Assembly: GCF_024256385.1 (NCBI RefSeq)
Contig: NZ_JAMLFW010000002.1
Span: forward strand, 1,674,001-1,738,000
Source of the DNA: Anatilimnocola floriformis
GTDB lineage: Bacteria; Planctomycetota; Planctomycetia; Pirellulales; Pirellulaceae
Reading direction: 5' to 3'
DNA length: 64,000 nucleotides
A program made the translations under genes and the position numbers. This document shows positions 16,333 to 24,597 of this stretch, one piece after another (the stretch's first letter is position 1; each line of letters starts with the position of its first letter). The notes beneath the pieces are model-generated. The model saw only the letters and a list, made by a program, of their open reading frames with translations. It did not search any database and was not told where the DNA came from.

Positions 16333-19300
16333 CTATTCCTTCAACGTTGCCAGGAACGCGATCAAATCACGGAGTTCAAACTTCGTGAGGTGCTTGGTGA
16401 GATCTTCCGGCATGGGGCTTTTGCCGGGTTTGCGTTCTTCGATCTCGTCCTTTTTGATCGACAGGAGTTTCCCCTCTGCCGTCATCAGGTCGAGGCGGCT
16501 GTCGGTTTCCTGCTTCACGATGCCCGAGAGGACACCGCCGTCGGCAGTGAGGATCACCACCGAGTCAAAGCCCTTGGCGATGTCCTTGTTCGGTTGCACG
16601 ATGGCGTCGAGCAGGTAGCGGTGAGTCTTCTGCGGATCAGCCGTCAGCTTCGTCAGGTCAGGGCCGACGTCGCCGCCAGTGCCGCGGGCTTTGTGGCAAC
16701 GGACGCACGAGACCTGCGTCCGCTCGAAAAAGATCTGTCGACCCTTTTCGGCGTCGCCACCTTCGGTGCATTCGAGGTAAGCGAGCGCCGGATCATCCTT
16801 GGGTTGCTTGGCTTGATAAGCCGTCATCTTATTCTTGATCGCGCCCGAAGCCCGCTTCTCCGCGGCAGTGATCAGGTCGAGGCGGCTGTCGGCGGGGAAG
16901 TTGCCGGCGACGAGGTCGTCGAGAGCTTTTTCGAGGATCGCGTTCGTCCCTTGCTGCGTAAACATCGCCAGCGAAGCGAGAGCGGCCTGGCGTTCGATGA
17001 GGTCGCCTTTGAAGACGGCCTTTTCGAATTCTGGCAGCGAGTCGCTGGGCTTGAGCTTCATCAACACATTGCGAGCGGCGGCGCGAACGCGCGACTCGCT
17101 GGCATCGCCGAGGGCTTTGTCGACGAGAACTTCGAGATTCGGCGCTTGCAGTGCGGCGAGAGCGCCGAGCGCATCGGCCCGGGTCTGGCCCGATTGTTTG
17201 GTGTCTTCGAACAGGCCAACCAGTACCGGCTCGACTTCCTTCATGCCGAAGTCAGCGGCCAGCTTGGCAGCCGCGGTGCGAACCTTGTCGGAGCCCGACA
17301 AGATGCCCGGCAGCGCCGGCTTGAGGGCATTCACGGCGAGATCAGCCGAGCGACCTTCGAGCGGCCGCCAGAAGTTTGTCACGCGATCCTTGTTCGACGG
17401 CTTTTCCCAATCCTTCAGCATGCTGAGGGCTTCGAGCCGCATGGCTTCCGGGGCGTCTTTGCGAGCAGCGAAGTTGGCCACTGCGACAGCGTTTTCTGCC
17501 GTGCCGAGGCGGAAGTTGGCATTCAGTACACGGCGGAGGAGCGGATCATCAGTCGAGGGACGCGTGATCAGCGCGGCGAGCTTCGGCAGCGCTTCGTTGA
17601 TCGGCAGATCGTGAATCGCGCGAGCGGCTTCGAGCACAATTTTCGGATCGTTGTCATTCAAATAGCTCGCGAGCTCGGGCGAATTGTGCCGACGGAGCGC
17701 GAGCACCACGCCGAGTCGAGCAGCGGGAGTCGCGCCTTGGCTGGCTGCGATCAGTTGGTCAACCTTTTCCGTCGAGCCGGTCAGGCCCATCACCGCGCCG
17801 TGGCGGAGAACGGCGTCTTGGTTGTCGTTCTTCGAGAGCAAATCGAGCAGCGCGGGAATCGCGGCAGGCTTGTGCAAGTTGCCGAGAGCGACCGCGGCGA
17901 AGTATTGCACGCGCGGTTCGCTGTCCTTCAGCAAGCCGATGAGCTTGTCGTAGGCACCGAGGTATTTCGTTTCACCGAGGAGCTTGGCCGTTTGGGCGCG
18001 AACTTCGGCGTCATCGGCTGCGAGCAAATCGACGAGCGGAGCCAGCAGGCCGGTCAATTCTTTTTGACGACGAGTGATTTGACCAATGCCCCAGATCGCA
18101 TGAATGCGAGCGAGAGTTGAATCACCCTTCAGGGCCACTTCACGCAGCGTGGTCGATTCCGCGCGGTCGACCAGTTGGAACTGAGCTTCCTGACGAATGC
18201 GGCGATCGGGATGCGCGAGCAGCTTCTTCAGTTCATCGACGCTCTGCTTCGCCAAACCTTCGGCGAGGAGCTTTTTCACTTGCAGCGAGAGTTCGCTCTT
18301 GGCGATTTCTTCCGAATAGAAGCGATGGATGCGGCCTTTCCCTTCGCCGTTCCAGCCGTTCACCCAGTCGCTGACATACACGCTGCCATCGGGGCCGAAC
18401 TCGACGTCGGTGGCGAGGACGCTCCAAATCGTTTGCTCGGCATCGGTCATTTCAAACGACGCGCCCTTCGGCTTGAGCTTGAAGGTCCGCACACCACTGT
18501 TGCCCGGTCCGCCGCGGAAATCGCAGAGGAAGAACCGGCCTTTGAAGTGATCCGGCAAACCAGTCCCCGGATAATAGGCCAGCCCCGAAGGACCATCGGC
18601 AAAGTTCAAAATCGGCGGCAAGATGTAAGCCGGTTGATCGACGTTTTGCGGGTGCCAGATCTTTTCACGATTGAACGGGCCGCGATCGGGCAGGTACTGA
18701 TATTCCATCCGCCAACCAGTGTCGCCACCTTCGACAACATAAACCCAGCGGGCGCGGTCGCCGCTGTCGCTGTTGTTGTCGCCAGTGAAGAGATTGCCGT
18801 AATCGTCGAAGGCCAGTTCTTGTGGATTCCGCAGGCCGGTCGCGAACATCTCGAGGTTCGAGCCATCGAGATCGCATCGCAGCACGGCGCCGCTATTGGG
18901 ATTGATCAGATGCTTCCCTTCCTTGGTCGTCACGTTCAAACCGCGATCGCCGATGCTGAAATAGAGGCGGCCATCGGGCCCAAGGATCAAGCCGTGCATG
19001 TCGTGGCCGCGGAACGCATACCGCACGCCGTAGCCATTCGACAGCGACTCGCGCACCTCAGCCACGCCGTCGCCATCGAGATCCTTCATCATCCACAGGT
19101 GCGGGATGTTGGTGTAATAAACGTTGCCGCGATACTCGAGCACGCCAGCGCCGGTGCCATCGACAATCTGATTGAAACGATCTACGAACACCGTCGCTTT
19201 GTCAGCCTTGCCGTCGCCATCGGTATCGGTCACCAGGCGAATGCGATCGTCATGTTTGGTGTATTCGTTGGCCTTTTCCTTGAGGTGCTTCTTGACGTAG

Positions 19301-19656
19301 GCGAGACGATCTTCGACGGTCATTGCGGCGAGATCATCGTCGAGCCAATGGCCGTGGCTGCGATTGTCTTCGACACCTTTGCTCTGCCGAAAGGTTTCGC
19401 AAACAAAGACGCGGCCTTTGCTGTCGACCGTGAACGCCACGGGATTAGCAATGAGCGGTTCGGCGGCGAAGAGTTGCCGCTGCAAACCTTCGGGGACTTT
19501 AAAGCCCTTCAGCGCTTGCTCGCCTTCATTCGATTCGCCAGCAATCTTCGGCGTCTCGGCAGGCGCCGGAGCATCGGCGGGAACGGCGAGGAGATTACTA
19601 GCGATACACAGCATGAGCGCCGAAAAAATGAGCGCACAGAACCAGCGAGCAACCAT
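16333..19656 (-). CDS. PVC-type haem-binding protein with propeller, HEAT repeats and CxxCH domain
   Basis: The start is placed at ATG 19656, which begins a signal peptide (MVARWFCALIFSALMLC). The frame upstream is open for 87 codons but polar. The 1107-residue product has a glucose/sorbosone dehydrogenase-like propeller first (GFKVPEGLQRQLFAAEPLI, TGDNNSDSGDRARWVY). A long HEAT-like helical region then covers roughly 560-940, followed by a PVC-type cytochrome c module with CVRCH at 984-988. The module closes with the family's LSGIVKQETDSRLDL segment. Such proteins are thought to be exported sugar or alcohol oxidoreductases passing electrons through haem; substrate unknown. Confidence 0.9.
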   Translation of the reverse strand: MVARWFCALIFSALMLCIASNLLAVPADAPAPAETPKIAGESNEGEQALKGFKVPEGLQRQLFAAEPLIANPVAFTVDSKGRVFVCETFRQSKGVEDNRSHGHWLDDDLAAMTVEDRLAYVKKHLKEKANEYTKHDDRIRLVTDTDGDGKADKATVFVDRFNQIVDGTGAGVLEYRGNVYYTNIPHLWMMKDLDGDGVAEVRESLSNGYGVRYAFRGHDMHGLILGPDGRLYFSIGDRGLNVTTKEGKHLINPNSGAVLRCDLDGSNLEMFATGLRNPQELAFDDYGNLFTGDNNSDSGDRARWVYVVEGGDTGWRMEYQYLPDRGPFNREKIWHPQNVDQPAYILPPILNFADGPSGLAYYPGTGLPDHFKGRFFLCDFRGGPGNSGVRTFKLKPKGASFEMTDAEQTIWSVLATDVEFGPDGSVYVSDWVNGWNGEGKGRIHRFYSEEIAKSELSLQVKKLLAEGLAKQSVDELKKLLAHPDRRIRQEAQFQLVDRAESTTLREVALKGDSTLARIHAIWGIGQITRRQKELTGLLAPLVDLLAADDAEVRAQTAKLLGETKYLGAYDKLIGLLKDSEPRVQYFAAVALGNLHKPAAIPALLDLLSKNDNQDAVLRHGAVMGLTGSTEKVDQLIAASQGATPAARLGVVLALRRHNSPELASYLNDNDPKIVLEAARAIHDLPINEALPKLAALITRPSTDDPLLRRVLNANFRLGTAENAVAVANFAARKDAPEAMRLEALSMLKDWEKPSNKDRVTNFWRPLEGRSADLAVNALKPALPGILSGSDKVRTAAAKLAADFGMKEVEPVLVGLFEDTKQSGQTRADALGALAALQAPNLEVLVDKALGDASESRVRAAARNVLMKLKPSDSLPEFEKAVFKGDLIERQAALASLAMFTQQGTNAILEKALDDLVAGNFPADSRLDLITAAEKRASGAIKNKMTAYQAKQPKDDPALAYLECTEGGDAEKGRQIFFERTQVSCVRCHKARGTGGDVGPDLTKLTADPQKTHRYLLDAIVQPNKDIAKGFDSVVILTADGGVLSGIVKQETDSRLDLMTAEGKLLSIKKDEIEERKPGKSPMPEDLTKHLTKFELRDLIAFLATLKE

Positions 19657-19843
19657 AACAATTCTCGGGAAAGAGCCGCATACGAGCGGCGAGCAAAGGA
19701 AGCCGGTGGGAAGCCCACAAGTGGATCTTGTGGACCGATCAAGGCGAGTCCTGCATCTTACTTGCGTCGAAAAAGAATGACAATGAGCGCCGCGGCATCC
19801 CGCAGGTGACTCTGGTGGTTCTGTGAGACTAGAATAGAAAGCG

Positions 19844-20545
19844 ATGAGCACCATCCCCACGCTTCCGACGTCCTCAGGCACCGAACGCGTGCCTCTGACG
19901 CTAGTCGACCTGGCCAATCGTTTCGGCGAGATTCCACCGGCACGGATCTGTATGGATCCGCCCCCCGGCGAAGCAACCGAAGCCGATTTGCTGCACTACA
20001 GCGATCATGACAACCGCTTGTTTGAACTGGTTGATGGCACCTTGATCGAGAAGACCATGGGCACCTTTGAAGCTCTGGTGGCGTTGACCATCGCCACCGC
20101 ACTCAACAATTATCTAAAGACAAATCGGTTGGGCGTTGCTCTCGGCTCCGACGGCCAGCTCAAAATCAAACCGGATTTGATCCGAGTGCCCGACGTTTGC
20201 TTCATCTCGAGAGAACGACTGAAGGCAAGCGACTTTCTTAAGGTCGCCATCGCCTCGGTCTCACCTAATCTTGCAATTGAGGTGATCAGTCGTAGCAATA
20301 GCAAGCGAGAGATGAGCGAAAAGCTCAACGAGTACTTCGAAACAGGCACCGAAGAAGTCTGGTACGTTTATCCAGAGAAAAAGGAACTGCATCAATACAC
20401 CGCGATCGATCAGTGTCAGGTGATGCAAGAAAACGAGGCCGTTACGTCATCGCGATTGCTCCCTGGATTTTCGCTGTTAATCGCCAGTATTTTTGTCGAT
20501 CCGCTCGCGGATGAACCAACCGCTTCCTCTGGACCACAAGGTTAG
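19844..20545 (+). CDS. Uma2 family (DUF820) endonuclease-fold protein
   Basis: The 233-residue protein has the Uma2 landmarks: FELVDGTLIEKTMG early on, GSDGQLKIKPDLIRVPDVCFI in the middle and LAIEVISRSNSKREM with KLNEYFETGTEEVWYVYP after it. The Asp of PDVCF and the Glu of LAIEVIS fit a PD-(D/E)xK active site. Uma2 proteins are common in planctomycetes and cyanobacteria, and their cellular role is not established. It is divergent from the PVC cytochrome gene and 4 bp upstream of the zinc-ribbon gene. Confidence 0.88.
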   Translation: MSTIPTLPTSSGTERVPLTLVDLANRFGEIPPARICMDPPPGEATEADLLHYSDHDNRLFELVDGTLIEKTMGTFEALVALTIATALNNYLKTNRLGVALGSDGQLKIKPDLIRVPDVCFISRERLKASDFLKVAIASVSPNLAIEVISRSNSKREMSEKLNEYFETGTEEVWYVYPEKKELHQYTAIDQCQVMQENEAVTSSRLLPGFSLLIASIFVDPLADEPTASSGPQG

Positions 20546-20549
20546 ATGC

Positions 20550-21185
20550 ATGGCGGGGCGAGAATGTCCGCAGTGTGGCGAAGCCCTCATGGGGGCCGTC
20601 AATCGCTGTTGGAAATGCGGCATCGATCTGCGGGCCGAGTCGCGGCCTGGCATGCCCCCCGTTTCGCGCAATGCGTTCGAGCCAATCGTCGTTGCCGAAC
20701 TCGCGCCAGAGCCTGCGCCAGCCCCAGTCGTCGCGCCGGCGGTTTCCGATCCCGCCCAGCCAGTTGCCGCAGCCGCCGGGGTCGAAACGCCGCCGCTCGA
20801 GTTCGGGCCGAATGGCTCGCTCCTGCGACGCGGTTCGCCGTTTGCTGCTGGTTCGCTCTTGTTGCCGCCGCAGCAGTTGCAGGAATTCGCCGGCCAATCG
20901 CCGAAAATGACGCCTTCGCGGCAGCAAGCCTATGCCTCCAACGGCGGCGCCATCGCAGCTTTGGCCCTCGGCATCTTCGGCGTGATCCTCGCGCCGATGC
21001 GTTTCGAAGGGGCGATTGTCGGCGTCATTGGCCTGGGAATGGGCATTTGGGGTCTGTATTCGCAGCGCCGCGGCTGGGCCCTGGCCGGCCTCATTCTCTG
21101 CTGCCTGGCCATCGCCATCGGCATGTACACCGGTGTGTTCTGGCTGTTCCGCTACACCAAGCAAGCCACGCCCTGGGATTACTAG
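20550..21185 (+). CDS. Zinc-ribbon membrane protein
   Basis: ATG 20550 is preferred because it begins MAGRECPQCGEALMG just after the Uma2 stop; longer versions overlap that gene. The 211-residue product has an N-terminal zinc ribbon (CPQC...CWKC). A Pro/Ala-rich linker follows, and then two or three helices (AIAALALGIFGVILAP, AIVGVIGLGMGIWGLY, LAGLILCCLAIAIGMYTGVFW) resembling DUF4190-type membrane modules. Planctomycetes have many such zinc-ribbon plus membrane proteins of unknown role. Confidence 0.75.
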   Translation: MAGRECPQCGEALMGAVNRCWKCGIDLRAESRPGMPPVSRNAFEPIVVAELAPEPAPAPVVAPAVSDPAQPVAAAAGVETPPLEFGPNGSLLRRGSPFAAGSLLLPPQQLQEFAGQSPKMTPSRQQAYASNGGAIAALALGIFGVILAPMRFEGAIVGVIGLGMGIWGLYSQRRGWALAGLILCCLAIAIGMYTGVFWLFRYTKQATPWDY

Positions 21186-21243
21186 CTCGCGTACCCACTC
21201 GGCGAACGGCATGCGTGTAAATCAGAATTAACAAGCGAGAAAA

Positions 21244-21272
21244 TTGCAATCTTGCGAAAAAATTAAGATATT
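21244..21272 (+). promoter_or_regulatory. Candidate promoter for the Lon-N domain gene
   Basis: TTGCAA (21244-21249) and GATATT (21267-21272) are spaced 17 bp apart within the only clearly AT-rich intergenic stretch nearby. The match to the vegetative consensus is moderate and comes from inspection alone. Confidence 0.3.
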
Positions 21273-21417
21273 TATGACGTTATATGTGGAATATCGAGAT
21301 TCACCGCATTAGAATGTTTTCCATGTCGATTAATACGCGTTCAAGATGAATCGCGTGCGGGTGCAATCGAACGTCGTGGCTGGCCAGAGGCAACGACGTG
21401 GTAGAGAGTGGCCAGAA

Positions 21418-22116
21418 ATGGCAGAGATTGAGAACAGCGCGACCTTCCTCCAGAATTTTTCTGGACGCGTGCGCTTGTTTCCATTTCCGAATCTCGTCCT
21501 CTTTCCGCACACCATTCAGCCGCTCCACATCTTCGAGCCGCGATATCTGGAAATGGTCGACGAAGCGCTCGCCACCGATCAACTGATCGCTCCGGTCTGG
21601 CTGCAGCCTGGCTGGGAACGATCGTACGACGCCCGGCCACCAATCGCGCCGGTTGCTTGTCTCGGCCGGATCCTGTCGCATCAGCGACATGCCGATGGCC
21701 GGGTCAACTTGCTGTTGCAAGGCCTCCGCCGCGCTGCCATTCGCCGCGAACTGCCGGCCACTCGCGCCTTTCGCCAGGCCGAGGTCGATGTGCTCGACGA
21801 TTTTTATCCTTCGTCAGGTGCACCACGACGTCATCAATTGCAACAAGCATTGATCGATCTCACCCGCGAACTGCTGCCCGAACGCAACGCCCTCAACGAT
21901 CAGTTCGATGAACTGCTCGCCAACCCCAGTTCGCTCGGCTTGATGACCGACGTGCTGGCCTTTGGTCTCGGCATGCCCCTGGCCATCAAACAGCAGTTGC
22001 TCGCCGATTGGAATGTCGATCGCCGCGCCCGGTTGTTGCTCGAAAAGCTCAAGGCCATGCAACTCACCACGCCGGCCAGCGGCCCCGAGCTGCTGCCGCC
22101 GTTCAGTTTAAACTGA
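21418..22116 (+). CDS. Lon N-terminal substrate-binding domain protein
   Basis: ATG 21418 gives a 232-residue protein. The 24 codons upstream are basic and unlike the family. The sequence RVRLFPFPNLVLFPHTIQPLHIFEPRYLEMVDEAL is the start of the Lon-N (LAN/PUA-like) fold, with GRILSHQRHADGRVNLLLQG as the second landmark. There is no AAA or protease domain, so this is a stand-alone Lon-N protein. Such proteins are widespread and may help recognise damaged proteins, but no partner is encoded here. Confidence 0.85.
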   Translation: MAEIENSATFLQNFSGRVRLFPFPNLVLFPHTIQPLHIFEPRYLEMVDEALATDQLIAPVWLQPGWERSYDARPPIAPVACLGRILSHQRHADGRVNLLLQGLRRAAIRRELPATRAFRQAEVDVLDDFYPSSGAPRRHQLQQALIDLTRELLPERNALNDQFDELLANPSSLGLMTDVLAFGLGMPLAIKQQLLADWNVDRRARLLLEKLKAMQLTTPASGPELLPPFSLN

Positions 22117-22159
22117 GTTTCGCACTCAACTCCGAATAATAGTGGTCCTCGAAAGCTAG

Positions 22160-22191
22160 TTCCCTCTCCCTGGTTCGCTGGGGAGAGGGAA
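22160..22191 (+). terminator. Terminator-like hairpin after the Lon-N gene
   Basis: TTCCCTCTCCC pairs perfectly with GGGAGAGGGAA across a 10-nt loop and is followed by TAATGCTTTC. The stem is strong but the T-run is poor. A related CCCTCTCCCC hairpin lies at 2235-2262, so it may equally be a dispersed repeat. Confidence 0.45.
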
Positions 22192-22254
22192 TAATGCTTT
22201 CATGGCGGCCGTTTTGTGCCGCTCGTTTCGGACTAGTCTCTTTCGGACCATAGC

Positions 22255-22911
22255 ATGTCGATGCAGCCCATCTCGCGCGAACTCCTCCTTCAACAACTGC
22301 AGTGGCGATATGCCACCAAGCGTTTCGATCCCACTCGCCCGATCAGCGCTGAAGATTGGGCCGTGCTCGCCGAAGTGCTCGTCCTCACGCCCTCTTCGTT
22401 CGGGCTGCAGCCGTGGAAGTTTTGGGTGGTGACCAATCCAGAGGTGAAAGCCCAACTGCTGCACCACTCGTGGAAGCAGTCGCAGATTGTCGATGGCTCG
22501 CACTTGGTTGTGATGGCCGCCAAGAAGGATCTGTCGGCTGACGATGTCGATCGTCACGTCGCTCGCGTTTGTGAAATCCGCAACGAGCCGCTGGAAAAGC
22601 ACGCCGGCTATCGGAAGTCGATGATCCGCGCCCTCGTGCCGCCGCCGGCTGGCTTCGATATCAATGAGTGGGCCGCGAAGCAGGTCTACATCGCTCTCGG
22701 CAACTTCATGACCGCTGCCGCCGTGATGGGCATCGACACTTGCCCGATGGAAGGCATCGTGCCAGCCGAGTACGACGCGGTCTTGGGGATCGCCGAGCAA
22801 GGCTACAAAACCGTCGTGGCCTGTGTCGCTGGCTACCGCGCCGCCGATGACAAATATGCCGTCACGCCGAAGGTACGGTTCGCGACCAGCGATGTGGTCG
22901 TGGAAGTCTAG
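22255..22911 (+). CDS. NAD(P)H-dependent nitroreductase family oxidoreductase
   Basis: The 218-residue protein matches the NfsB-like branch. RYATKRFDPTRPIS holds the FMN-phosphate Arg, TPSSFGLQPWKFWVV the Ser and Gln-Pro-Trp motif, GNFMTAAAVMGIDTCPMEG the dimer and FMN helix region, and VVACVAGYRAADDKYA the C-terminal strand. It probably reduces quinones or nitro compounds with NAD(P)H as an FMN-bound homodimer. Its stop codon overlaps the end of the convergent bioF gene by four bases. Confidence 0.9.
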   Translation: MSMQPISRELLLQQLQWRYATKRFDPTRPISAEDWAVLAEVLVLTPSSFGLQPWKFWVVTNPEVKAQLLHHSWKQSQIVDGSHLVVMAAKKDLSADDVDRHVARVCEIRNEPLEKHAGYRKSMIRALVPPPAGFDINEWAAKQVYIALGNFMTAAAVMGIDTCPMEGIVPAEYDAVLGIAEQGYKTVVACVAGYRAADDKYAVTPKVRFATSDVVVEV

Positions 22912-24074
22912 CTCGCGGTTTTCGGCCCCACTGCCGCCGCCAAGCGCGCAAGCAGCGCCTCATCGTGCCGCCAGGTCAGGCTCACCCGTAGTAGCGACTG
23001 TCCTGCCGGCACGCTCGGCGGCCGAATGCCGGGCACAAGAAATCCAAGCTCGCGTAGTTTCGCTGCTCGGCGCATCGTTTCTCCCGGATCACCAATCCGC
23101 AGCGGAATGATTTGACTGCCGCGCTCCGGCATCGGCCAACCTTGGGCGCGAAATTGCTCGCGCAATTGTTCGGCGCGAGCTAGTAACTCGTGCCGTCGCT
23201 GCGGCTGATCATGCACAATCTTGAGCGCTTCCAATCCCGTAGCAGCGACGAGTTCAGGGCCTGCAGTCGAAAAGAAATACGACCGCGCGCGATTGGCGAG
23301 AAAATCGATCAGCCGTTGCTCGCCGACCACAAACCCGCCATGCGAACCAAGGGCCTTGCTGAGCGTGCCGACGCGAATGTGAACGGCTCGCTCGACGCCG
23401 AAGTGCTCGCTCGCGCCGCGGCCGTTCTCGCCGAAGACGCCGGTCGCGTGGGCTTCGTCGACCAGCAGCATCGCGCCGTGTTGCTCTGCGAGTTCGGCGA
23501 TTCGATCGAGCGGAGCCAGATCGCCATCCATGCTGAACAGGCCGTCGGTCGCGATCAGCTTGCGACCCGGGGATTTCGTGGCTGCGAGCAGCTCGCGCAG
23601 ATGATCGACATCGCAGTGGCGATAGACAATCGTCTTCGCGCCCGACAAACGACAGCCATCGATGATGCTTGCGTGATTCAGTGCATCGCTGAAGATCGTG
23701 TCGTCCTTGCCCATCAGCGCCGCGATCGTGCCGCTGTTCGCCGCATAGCCAGTGGGAAATAGCAGCGCGGCTGCAGTGCCTTCGAACTTCGCCAGCTGCT
23801 GTTCCAGCGCCGCATGCAGCGATCCGCGGCCAGTGACGAGCGGGCTAGCGCCGGCGCCCCAGCCAATCTCCCGCGCAGTGATCAGGTGCGCCTCGGTCAG
23901 CAGCGTTCCGGCAATGCCCAGATAATCGTTCGAGCCAAAATTGGCATACTCCCGGCCGTTGAGCACGATCCGCTCACCGCGCTGCGGCGATTCACGAACA
24001 GCCAGTGTCCGTAGCAAATCGGCTTGCCGCAGCTGCTGCAGATCATCGTCGATCCAGGAAAGTACGTCGCGCAT
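22908..24074 (-). CDS. bioF: 8-amino-7-oxononanoate synthase
   Basis: The 388-residue PLP enzyme of the alpha-oxoamine synthase family condenses pimeloyl-ACP or -CoA with alanine in biotin synthesis. FGSNDYLGIAG (46-56), SDALNHASIIDGCRLSGA, VDEAHATG (205-212) and GTLSKALGSHGGFVV with the Schiff-base Lys240 are all in place. Length and the YLG motif fit BioF. KBL (2-amino-3-ketobutyrate ligase) is the main alternative, but no partner Tdh gene is near. No other biotin gene is in the window. Confidence 0.85.
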   Translation of the reverse strand: MRDVLSWIDDDLQQLRQADLLRTLAVRESPQRGERIVLNGREYANFGSNDYLGIAGTLLTEAHLITAREIGWGAGASPLVTGRGSLHAALEQQLAKFEGTAAALLFPTGYAANSGTIAALMGKDDTIFSDALNHASIIDGCRLSGAKTIVYRHCDVDHLRELLAATKSPGRKLIATDGLFSMDGDLAPLDRIAELAEQHGAMLLVDEAHATGVFGENGRGASEHFGVERAVHIRVGTLSKALGSHGGFVVGEQRLIDFLANRARSYFFSTAGPELVAATGLEALKIVHDQPQRRHELLARAEQLREQFRAQGWPMPERGSQIIPLRIGDPGETMRRAAKLRELGFLVPGIRPPSVPAGQSLLRVSLTWRHDEALLARLAAAVGPKTAS

Positions 24075-24180
24075 AGAGGGTCTTTGGCGATCCTTCTTTT
24101 GGAGGGGCTTGCGGGCCGTTTATTCGCTTCACCAAAGGCTATTTCTATCGCATTTGGTCCTGTTTTTCAGCCGTCCGATC

Positions 24181-24220
24181 TTTTCAGGTGCGGTGGGAAT
24201 CCCTATATTCATGGATTCCC
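24181..24220 (+). promoter_or_regulatory. Candidate rpmG promoter with an inverted repeat across the -10 box
   Basis: TTTTCA (24181-24186) and TATATT (24204-24209) are spaced 17 bp apart, about 55 bp before the L33 start. The -10 box lies exactly in the loop of a perfect inverted repeat, GGGAATCC (24195-24202) and GGATTCCC (24213-24220). That arrangement would suit a repressor operator or a leader hairpin. Confidence 0.45.
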
Positions 24221-24263
24221 CAAAAGATCCCCCTCATTCTGAATCAGTCCGTGGGTTGATGTC

Positions 24264-24428
24264 ATGGCCAAAAGCAAGAAAAAAGCCGAAGTAGTGTTCC
24301 TGGTGTGCGAAGAGACCGGCGACATCAACTACATCCTCCGTCGTAAGCCTGGTGGCGAAAAGCTGAAGCTCAAAAAATACAGCGCTCGTCTCCGCAAGCA
24401 CACGCTGCACGTTGAGAAGAAGAAGTAG
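24264..24428 (+). CDS. rpmG: 50S ribosomal protein L33
   Basis: This short gene encodes 54 residues: [20 protein letters not shown], then [20 protein letters not shown] and [14 protein letters not shown]. The pattern of basic strands ending [14 protein letters not shown] is that of L33. Only one Cys is present (VCEETGD), so the two CxxC zinc knuckles of the C+ form are lacking and this is a zinc-independent C- type. It lies alone between bioF and recJ. An inverted repeat straddles its probable promoter. Confidence 0.9.
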   Translation: MAKSKKKAEVVFLVCEETGDINYILRRKPGGEKLKLKKYSARLRKHTLHVEKKK

Positions 24429-24447
24429 TAGTTTGCCGCCAAACGTA

Positions 24448-24500
24448 TAGTCGCTCGCATTCCGTGCTGCGAAAAACCACGCGGAGCGTGGTTGCTACAC
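24448..24500. repeat. Palindromic element, family D, downstream of rpmG
   Basis: The element runs from TAGTCGC to GCTACAC and contains the hairpin AACCACGC-GGA-GCGTGGTT (24475-24493). A second copy with the same ends lies at 52684-52734. Its position 19 bp after the L33 stop suits a 3'-end function. Confidence 0.65.
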
Positions 24501-24597
24501 TCTACTGGCGATCTCTGGCACTGGCGGTATGATTGACCGGTGCCTTCAGCCCTGTTGTTAACGGGGCTTCTTAAGAACTCAGTACGGAAGCTGTCTC

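Noticed and set aside
16333-19917. Longer start for the PVC cytochrome at 19917
   Set aside because: The extra 87 codons are Cys/Arg/Ser-rich and overlap the Uma2 gene start on the other strand; ATG 19656 begins a signal peptide.
19844-20545. Uma2 nuclease as part of a defence island
   Set aside because: Uma2 genes are scattered and numerous in planctomycetes, and no methylase, helicase or other defence gene is near.
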